This document shows, one piece after another, positions 6,770-11,272 of a stretch of 11,272 bases of DNA. The notes under the pieces were generated by a model. The model saw only the letters and a list, made by a program, of their open reading frames with translations, was not told the origin of the DNA and did no database searches. Location: NCBI GenBank assembly GCA_905233515.1, contig CAJOEQ010000008.1, positions 1,112-12,383 of the forward strand, read 5' to 3'. A program made the position numbers and the translations under genes. Within the stretch, counting starts at the first letter, position 1; every line of letters begins with the position of its first letter. The stretch comes from an uncultured Synergistales bacterium (lineage in GTDB: Bacteria; Synergistota; Synergistia; Synergistales; Aminobacteriaceae).

Positions 6770-7796
6770 ATTTCCTGCTCGCTGAAGTAGTTATTACTCT
6801 CTGAATGCATATAAACAATAGCAATAATAAACCTGTCGCAATTTTGCCCCACCATGATAATAAATTGCCGTTGAATGTAATTAAAGCAGGTATTATTGAT
6901 TTCAAGAGAACACCGAAAAGAGTACCAGCCATGTAACCGACTCCGCCGGTTAAAAGAGTCCCGCCTATTACTGCACAGGTTATTACTTCGAGTTCGCCGC
7001 CCTGTAGTGAAAGATTCCAGCCGCTTTTTACGTAAAGAGCGTAACTTATACCGGCCAAGACTGAACATAACCCGTTAAAGCCGTAAACTAAAATTTTAGT
7101 TCGTCCGACTGGGAGTCCCATTAAGGCCGCTGATTGTTCATTGCCTCCGATTGCGTAAATATTCCGCCCGAATCGTGTTCGCTGTAAAATAAAAGCACCG
7201 ATTAATATTACAATCAAGAATAATATCACGTTGAAATTTATAAAAGCTATAGGCTTAATTCTTACCCATTTCCCATCAGCAAATTTCATTAAATAAATTT
7301 TCCAGCCTGCTAACGAGTCTATCATGGGATGATGTATATCAATTGATTCACGGCTTATCAGTGAGCAGACCCCGCGCGCTAAAAACATACCTGTCAAAGT
7401 AGTTATAAACGGCGGAACGTTCAAATAATGAATTACCCAGCCCATAACGAGGCCAAGACCGACTCCCATAACTATAGCCGCAGCAATGCAAATTAACGGG
7501 TGAAGATTTAAAACTGTAGTCCCATATGCTATAAACATTCCAGTTAAAGACGCTACAGCACCGACTGATAAATCAATACCGCCCGTGATTAATACCATAG
7601 TCATGCCGACTGCTGAAATCCCGAAATATGCATTATCGATAAATAAATTTACAAATGTCCTAACAGTTAAGAAGCCTTTATCACCGTAAAGAAATGCGCC
7701 GATTGCATAAATCACAAGAAAAATTCCTATAGTGGCATATACCATTATATATTTAGGATTAGTTATCTTGCTGAAAAAACTTTGTCGATTTCTCAT
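6768..7796 (-). CDS. yjfF: Sugar ABC transporter permease, YjfF-like (galactofuranose-type system)
   Basis: A 342-residue inner-membrane permease of the BPD_transp_2 (ribose/galactose) family with about 8-10 hydrophobic segments. Family marks are GGIDLSVGA (72-80), the cytoplasmic coupling loop TRFGRNIYAIGGNEQSA (207-223), and VIGGTLLTGGVG (276-287). Several stretches match E. coli YjfF as I remember it rather than RbsC or MglC: TGMFLARGVCSL followed by ESIDIHHP (150-157), and TFNGNLLSWWGKIATG near the C-terminus (307-322). In E. coli, YjfF pairs with YtfT as the heterodimeric channel of a galactofuranose importer. Its ATG overlaps the stop of the YtfT-like gene by 4 bases (ATGA), indicating translational coupling. 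It is the last gene of the minus-strand cassette. The family assignment is firm; the exact sugar is inferred from resemblance. Confidence 0.87.
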   Translation of the reverse strand: MRNRQSFFSKITNPKYIMVYATIGIFLVIYAIGAFLYGDKGFLTVRTFVNLFIDNAYFGISAVGMTMVLITGGIDLSVGAVASLTGMFIAYGTTVLNLHPLICIAAAIVMGVGLGLVMGWVIHYLNVPPFITTLTGMFLARGVCSLISRESIDIHHPMIDSLAGWKIYLMKFADGKWVRIKPIAFINFNVILFLIVILIGAFILQRTRFGRNIYAIGGNEQSAALMGLPVGRTKILVYGFNGLCSVLAGISYALYVKSGWNLSLQGGELEVITCAVIGGTLLTGGVGYMAGTLFGVLLKSIIPALITFNGNLLSWWGKIATGLLLLLFICIQRVITTSASRK

Positions 7797-8857
7797 GATT
7801 TCGCCCCCTCTTGACGCATTGCCGCTCGTTTTGCAAAATATTTTCTGACTGGCTCAGACTGCAAAACAATAACGACTGCTATAATTAACGCCTTAAATGC
7901 CATAGTAGCTTCTGCAACAATCCCGAAATAATATACAAATGTTACAATTGTGCGAATAATTAACGAGCCTACTACAGTCCCTGCAAGACTAAACCGCCCG
8001 CCTGACATGTTAGTGCCGCCTATTACTACAGCTAAAATCGCGTCCATCTCAAAATTTAAGCCCGCATTATTTGAATCATTCGACATTATACGACTCGAAT
8101 AAATTAATCCCGCTATTCCTGATAATAAGCCGGTAATCATGAAAACTAATAAAATTACTTGGCCGGCTTTGATTCCTGAAAGTCTGCTGGCACTGGGATT
8201 AACTCCGACTGACTCGACAAATGCACCGAACGCGGTTTTACGAGTAAATAAAGCAACTGCAACAACTACTATAATCGTAATAATTATTGGCATGGGTAAA
8301 CATAAAAAACTCCCTTGTCCGATAACTCTAAAAGGTGAATAACCTGTAGTAAATTGCTTACCATCCGTTAAAATTTGAGCGATTCCACGACCGCAGACCA
8401 TTAATATTAAAGTCGCAATAATCGGCTGCATTCCGCCTTTTGCAACAAGAAATCCGTTAAACAGTCCCATTAAAGCACAGACAATCAAAGGCACTCCGAG
8501 AACTAAAATATACGGATAAACTGTATAATCTCCGGGAGTCGTATATGTCAGAACGTCCCAGCGCAAAAATTTCAAGGCAATAGCTCCGGCAACTGCAACA
8601 AGTGCACCGACCGACAAATCAGTCCCGCCCAGCGCAATAACGAGAGTCATTCCCATTGAAATAATCGTGATTTCTGCTGAACGATTCACAATGTCTATTA
8701 AGCTCCCGTAAAGCATACCGGTTGAAGGTTGATAGCTTATACTGAAAAAATCAGGCCGAATCAGAAAGCAGACTAGCAAAATTAAAGCCTCAGCAATTAC
8801 TGCCCATGTTACTTTTGACTGCATAAGCCCGGAAATATCAAATTTTTTTGCTGACAT
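7793..8857 (-). CDS. ytfT: Sugar ABC transporter permease, YtfT-like (galactofuranose-type system)
   Basis: A 354-residue inner-membrane permease. The hydrophobic N-terminal helix (about 16-33) is followed by GSLIDIVNRSAE (51-62) and GGTDLSVGALVAVAG (77-91), where the conserved Asp80 is kept. ATLILMVCGRGIAQ (148-161), the coupling loop TRKTAFGAFVESVGVN (205-220), NNAGLNFEMDAILAVVIGG (263-281) and the GGRFS segment correspond well to E. coli YtfT. Together with the YjfF-like protein it would form the two-subunit channel driven by the YtfR-like ATPase. The ATG directly abuts the TAA of the ATPase gene (TAAATG), and a G-rich ribosome site (AGAGGGGG) sits in the end of the ATPase gene. Transport of a furanose or similar monosaccharide is inferred from the family match. 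Confidence 0.87.
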   Translation of the reverse strand: MSAKKFDISGLMQSKVTWAVIAEALILLVCFLIRPDFFSISYQPSTGMLYGSLIDIVNRSAEITIISMGMTLVIALGGTDLSVGALVAVAGAIALKFLRWDVLTYTTPGDYTVYPYILVLGVPLIVCALMGLFNGFLVAKGGMQPIIATLILMVCGRGIAQILTDGKQFTTGYSPFRVIGQGSFLCLPMPIIITIIVVVAVALFTRKTAFGAFVESVGVNPSASRLSGIKAGQVILLVFMITGLLSGIAGLIYSSRIMSNDSNNAGLNFEMDAILAVVIGGTNMSGGRFSLAGTVVGSLIIRTIVTFVYYFGIVAEATMAFKALIIAVVIVLQSEPVRKYFAKRAAMRQEGAKS

Positions 8858-10357
8858 TTAAGCCGCCCCCTCTGCTATGATTCTTAAAATATCCTGCTGA
8901 GTGCATGAAGAGCCTTCAACTTCTGCAACTTTTTCACGATCACGCATTATTATAATCCTGTTTGAGCAGCGTATTATTTCGTCAAGTTCAGAGCTTATAA
9001 ATATTAACGAGACTCCATCTTTGCACATTTCAAGCATTAGACGCTGAATTTCTGCTTTAGCTCCTATATCGATTCCACGCGTGGGCTCATCGAGAATTAA
9101 AATTTTTGGGCTCGCTGCCATCCAACGAGCTAAGATAACTTTTTGCTGATTACCTCCTGAGAGTTCACCGGCTTTTTTCTCGCAATCGGGAGTCGCTATT
9201 CCTAAAAGTTTTATGTATTTATTAGCAAGATCTTCTTGTTCCTGACGAGTCATAGGATGTGTAAAACCTTTTCGAGACTGCACAGCAAGCATTATATTTT
9301 CTCGTATGCTCAAATCGCCGATAATTCCGTCGCGCTTTCTATCTTCAGGACAAAAGGCAATCTGTGATTTTATTGCGTCAAATGGCTGCTTGATTTCTAC
9401 TTTTTCGCCGTCGATAAAAATATCGCCCCGTGAAATTTTTTCAGCTCCGAATAACATTTCTGCTGTCTCAGTCCGTCCGCTGCCTAAGAGTCCAGCAAAT
9501 CCTATTAATTCACCTTTTCGCAATTCTAAAGAAATATCATTTATTTGCGAGTCCCCTATGTGTTCAGCTTTTAATACAATATCCGCGTCGTCCTGAACTT
9601 CTGCACGTTTCAAGCTAAAAATCACGTCCATATCTTTACCGACCATTTTTGTAACAAGCTCAAATTTTCCGAGTTCGTTAATTTCATAAGTCCCGATTAA
9701 ATGACCGTTGCGCAAAATTGTCATTCTGTCTGATACGGCGTAAATCTGATCTAAAAAGTGAGTTATAAATATTATTCCCATTCCTGAAGATTTTAACTCA
9801 CGCATGACACTGAATAATAATTGTACTTCGTTCTCATCTAGTGAGCTTGTAGGCTCGTCGAGAATTAAAATTTTTGCTTGAATGTCAACGGCTCTAGCTA
9901 TAGAAGTCATTTGCTGTATTGCAGTCGAATAATAAGAAAGCGGGCGGGTTACGTCAATATCTAAATGAAAGCGAGACATTAACTCTTCTGCTCTGTGATT
10001 GATTTCTGACCAGTCAATTTGGCCGTGTTTCATGGGCTGACGACCGACAAAAATATTTTCAGCGACGCTCAAATTTGGACATAAATTTATTTCCTGAAAG
10101 ACGGCAGAAATTCCCAGCTCTATAGCATTCCCCGGCCCAGTCGGGTGAATCTCTTGACCGTCAAGAATAATTTGCCCCGAGTCCATTTGATTAACACCTG
10201 TCAGACATTTTATAAGAGTCGATTTTCCTGCGCCGTTTTCGCCTAAAAGTGAGTGAATTTCGCCCGCCCTTAGTGAAAAGTCAACGCCGTCAAGTGCTTT
10301 AACTCCCGGAAATTGTATAGTTATGCCCTTCATTTCGAGAATATTTTTTCCTGACAA
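8858..10357 (-). CDS. ytfR: Sugar ABC transporter tandem ATPase, YtfR-like
   Basis: A 499-residue protein with two fused ABC ATPase domains, the length typical of RbsA/MglA/YtfR. Domain 1 has Walker A GENGAGKST (39-47), Q-loop FQEINL (87-92), a divergent signature (SYYSTAIQQM, 141-150) as in YtfR, Walker B ILILDEPT (163-170) and the H-loop His200. Domain 2 has a modified Walker A (GLLGSGRTE, 289-297, Arg in place of Lys, usual for this family), the marker EDRKRDGIIG (338-347), signature LSGGNQQK (399-406) and Walker B ILILDEPTRGID (419-430). It energises the YtfT/YjfF channel from the cytoplasmic side. The start is TTG 10357, with GGAGGG (complement of 10365-10370) 7 bases upstream; the first ATG, at codon 8, lacks such a site. 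It is the first gene of the three-gene cassette. No periplasmic binding protein (YtfQ) gene lies in this window. Confidence 0.9.
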   Translation of the reverse strand: MSGKNILEMKGITIQFPGVKALDGVDFSLRAGEIHSLLGENGAGKSTLIKCLTGVNQMDSGQIILDGQEIHPTGPGNAIELGISAVFQEINLCPNLSVAENIFVGRQPMKHGQIDWSEINHRAEELMSRFHLDIDVTRPLSYYSTAIQQMTSIARAVDIQAKILILDEPTSSLDENEVQLLFSVMRELKSSGMGIIFITHFLDQIYAVSDRMTILRNGHLIGTYEINELGKFELVTKMVGKDMDVIFSLKRAEVQDDADIVLKAEHIGDSQINDISLELRKGELIGFAGLLGSGRTETAEMLFGAEKISRGDIFIDGEKVEIKQPFDAIKSQIAFCPEDRKRDGIIGDLSIRENIMLAVQSRKGFTHPMTRQEQEDLANKYIKLLGIATPDCEKKAGELSGGNQQKVILARWMAASPKILILDEPTRGIDIGAKAEIQRLMLEMCKDGVSLIFISSELDEIIRCSNRIIIMRDREKVAEVEGSSCTQQDILRIIAEGAA

Positions 10358-10364
10358 ATTGAGT

Positions 10365-10370
10365 CCCTCC
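10365..10370 (-). promoter_or_regulatory. Shine-Dalgarno supporting the TTG start of the ATPase
   Basis: GGAGGG on the minus strand sits 7 bases before TTG 10357, an ideal spacing. This supports the TTG start over the in-frame ATG seven codons later. Confidence 0.8.
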
Positions 10371-10387
10371 TTATTTGATAAATTCTT

Positions 10388-10421
10388 GAGAAGTCAACGC
10401 CGTCAAGCAAATTGACTCCTC
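10388..10421 (-). other. Hairpin in the leader of the sugar-import cassette
   Basis: On the minus strand GAGGAGTCAA (10421-10412) pairs with TTGACTTCTC (10397-10388): 10 bp around a 14-base loop. The one imperfect pair is G-U in minus-strand RNA but A-C in plus-strand RNA, so the fold favours the minus-strand transcript. No U-run follows, so it is not a simple intrinsic terminator. It may protect or separate two message segments; its function is unknown. Confidence 0.45.
10391..10407 (-). repeat. 17-base exact copy of ATPase coding sequence in the intergenic leader
   Basis: CTTGACGGCGTTGACTT (minus strand) also occurs inside the ATPase gene at 10278-10294, where it encodes LDGVDF (residues 22-27). 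After one mismatch the next three bases also agree (TTCTCA against TTTTCA), and that mismatch is synonymous in the ATPase frame. The copies are direct and about 113 bases apart. Confidence 0.7.
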
Positions 10422-10423
10422 TT

Positions 10424-10432
10424 ATAATAGCA
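10424..10432 (-). promoter_or_regulatory. Candidate extended -10 promoter for the YtfR-YtfT-YjfF cassette
   Basis: The minus strand reads TGCTATTAT, an extended -10. TTATCA (complement of 10446-10451), inside the end of the upstream permease gene, is a possible -35 at 16 bases. A start near 10417 would leave a leader of about 60 bases. Because no U-run terminator separates it from the upstream permease, read-through from that gene is also possible. Confidence 0.35.
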
Positions 10433-10440
10433 AAAATTTT

Positions 10441-11272
10441 TTACTTGATAACTTTCAGGGCTTTGCGGTCAATAGTCAGTGCTACGAAAATCAAGAATAC
10501 TACACCTTTTATTAATTGCTGAGTTGCTGACTCATAGCCTAACATGACAAGGCCGTTATTTAAAACAGTATACATGAGAGTGCCGACTACGATATTTGAG
10601 AATCTTACTTTAGCACCGCCCGTGATAGGCAGCCCGCCCAGTACTAACGAGATTAATATTTGAGTCTCTAACTGATTCCCCGCTGTTGCAGTAATTGAGC
10701 CTACTTTTATGACATTCACGAATGCAGCAAGCCCCGTTAATGCACCTGCAGCAACGAACGCTAAAAATTTGACTCTATCAGTGCGGACTCCTGAAAATCT
10801 TGCGGCTGTTTCTCCTGATCCTACGGCTTTAACGTCATTTCCGATTCTGGTAAATTTGAACAGGAAAAACGCAATTATTAAGACTCCGACTGTTATAGAA
10901 ATCTTTAAATTATCGCTGTCAAGTGCCTTTATTGCTGCTGAAGCGGGGATCGCTGTCTCTGTTGTGAGATAAGCACAGACTCCGCGAAATAAATACATTG
11001 TGCAAATTGTAACTATAAAACTTTGAAGTCTGAATTTAACATGAAAGAATCCATTTACAGCACCGATTGCCGCACCCGTTAAGATTCCGCCTATAATTGC
11101 AAGAGGTATACTATAAAATGAAAGCATTGACACTACAATTGAAGCTACACCGAGAGTCGATCCTTCTGTGAAATCAATTGAGCCTAGAGTCATTACAAAA
11201 AATACGCCGGTTGCTACTATCATGGGATAATAGACTTGAGATAATAATAATCTAAGCTGACGAGGCCGCATA
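10441..11272 (-). CDS. Monosaccharide ABC transporter permease, RbsC-like (N-terminus beyond right edge)
   Basis: The last 276 or so residues of a BPD_transp_2 permease. The Met encoded at 11269-11271 is probably internal: MRPRQLRLLLSQVYYPMIVATG aligns with the segment that lies some 30-50 residues into RbsC-type proteins, so the true start lies outside the window. Family features are GSIDFTEGSTLG in the place of the usual GGIDLSVGS, the coupling loop TRIGNDVKAVGSGETAARFSG, and LVLGGLPITGGA. It has multiple membrane helices and a short basic C-terminal tail (DRKALKVIK). It does not look like YtfT or YjfF and is probably the last gene of a separate upstream sugar-import operon. An 83-base gap separates it from the YtfR-like gene. 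The substrate is unknown. Confidence 0.82.
   Translation of the reverse strand, partial: MRPRQLRLLLSQVYYPMIVATGVFFVMTLGSIDFTEGSTLGVASIVVSMLSFYSIPLAIIGGILTGAAIGAVNGFFHVKFRLQSFIVTICTMYLFRGVCAYLTTETAIPASAAIKALDSDNLKISITVGVLIIAFFLFKFTRIGNDVKAVGSGETAARFSGVRTDRVKFLAFVAAGALTGLAAFVNVIKVGSITATAGNQLETQILISLVLGGLPITGGAKVRFSNIVVGTLMYTVLNNGLVMLGYESATQQLIKGVVFLIFVALTIDRKALKVIK

Noticed and set aside
6709..7068. 119-codon minus-strand frame overlapping the YjfF-like gene
   Set aside because: It is the same strand read in another frame; its Arg/Asn-rich composition does not look like a protein, and the permease frame is clearly the real one.
9306..9596. Plus-strand frames of 96 and 62 codons opposite the ATPase gene (9306-9618)
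   Set aside because: They are complements of well-conserved ATPase codons with no start signals.
10709..10972. 87-codon plus-strand frame opposite the RbsC-like permease
   Set aside because: It is the complement of permease coding sequence, Ala/Thr/Asn-rich, with no ribosome site.
1..11272. CRISPR arrays, tRNA or rRNA genes, insertion sequences, prophage or integrase genes
   Set aside because: I found no regularly spaced repeats, cloverleaf-like sequence, transposase motif or terminal inverted repeats on either strand.

Overview
The window looks like chromosomal DNA of a fairly low-GC bacterium that uses strong GGAGG-type ribosome binding sites and some TTG starts. Nothing marks it as phage, plasmid or transposon. 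A CDC48-type AAA+ ATPase in a bacterium, a lone MrpD/NuoL-like antiporter subunit and several monosaccharide ABC importers fit a heterotrophic, probably anaerobic organism. Synergistota is my best guess from the gene mix, but it is only a guess.

Layout. (1) 1-1533, plus strand: the end of a flippase/lysylphosphatidylglycerol-synthase-like membrane protein, an isoprenylcysteine-methyltransferase-family membrane enzyme, and an unrecognised 212-residue protein, closed by a clear terminator. (2) 1540-3492, minus strand: a 650-residue proton/cation antiporter subunit of the Mrp/complex I family with no partner genes in view. (3) 3493-3683: a divergent promoter region. (4) 3684-6707, plus strand: a 1007-residue protein that joins a complete CDC48-like ATPase (N domain, D1, D2) to a complete RluD-like pseudouridine synthase (S4 plus catalytic domain) in one uninterrupted frame. 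(5) 6708-6767: a convergent terminator region. (6) 6768-10357, minus strand: a tightly packed ATPase-permease-permease cassette closely resembling E. coli YtfR-YtfT-YjfF, the galactofuranose importer. (7) 10358-10440: a leader with a possible promoter, a hairpin and a short copy of ATPase coding sequence. (8) 10441-11272, minus strand: a second, more RbsC-like sugar permease that runs off the right edge.

The most unusual object is the CDC48-RluD fusion. Its first ATPase ring carries every canonical catalytic residue. The second ring keeps the Walker A lysine but has lost the Walker B glutamate, the sensor-1 asparagine and the arginine-finger motif. The protein therefore reads as an ATP-driven unfoldase or remodeller with one active ring, covalently linked to an RNA-modifying enzyme. 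The second subtle signal is in the leader of the sugar-import cassette, which contains a 17-base exact copy of the ATPase codons for LDGVDF. The copy lies in a hairpin and in a possible overlapping leader ORF.
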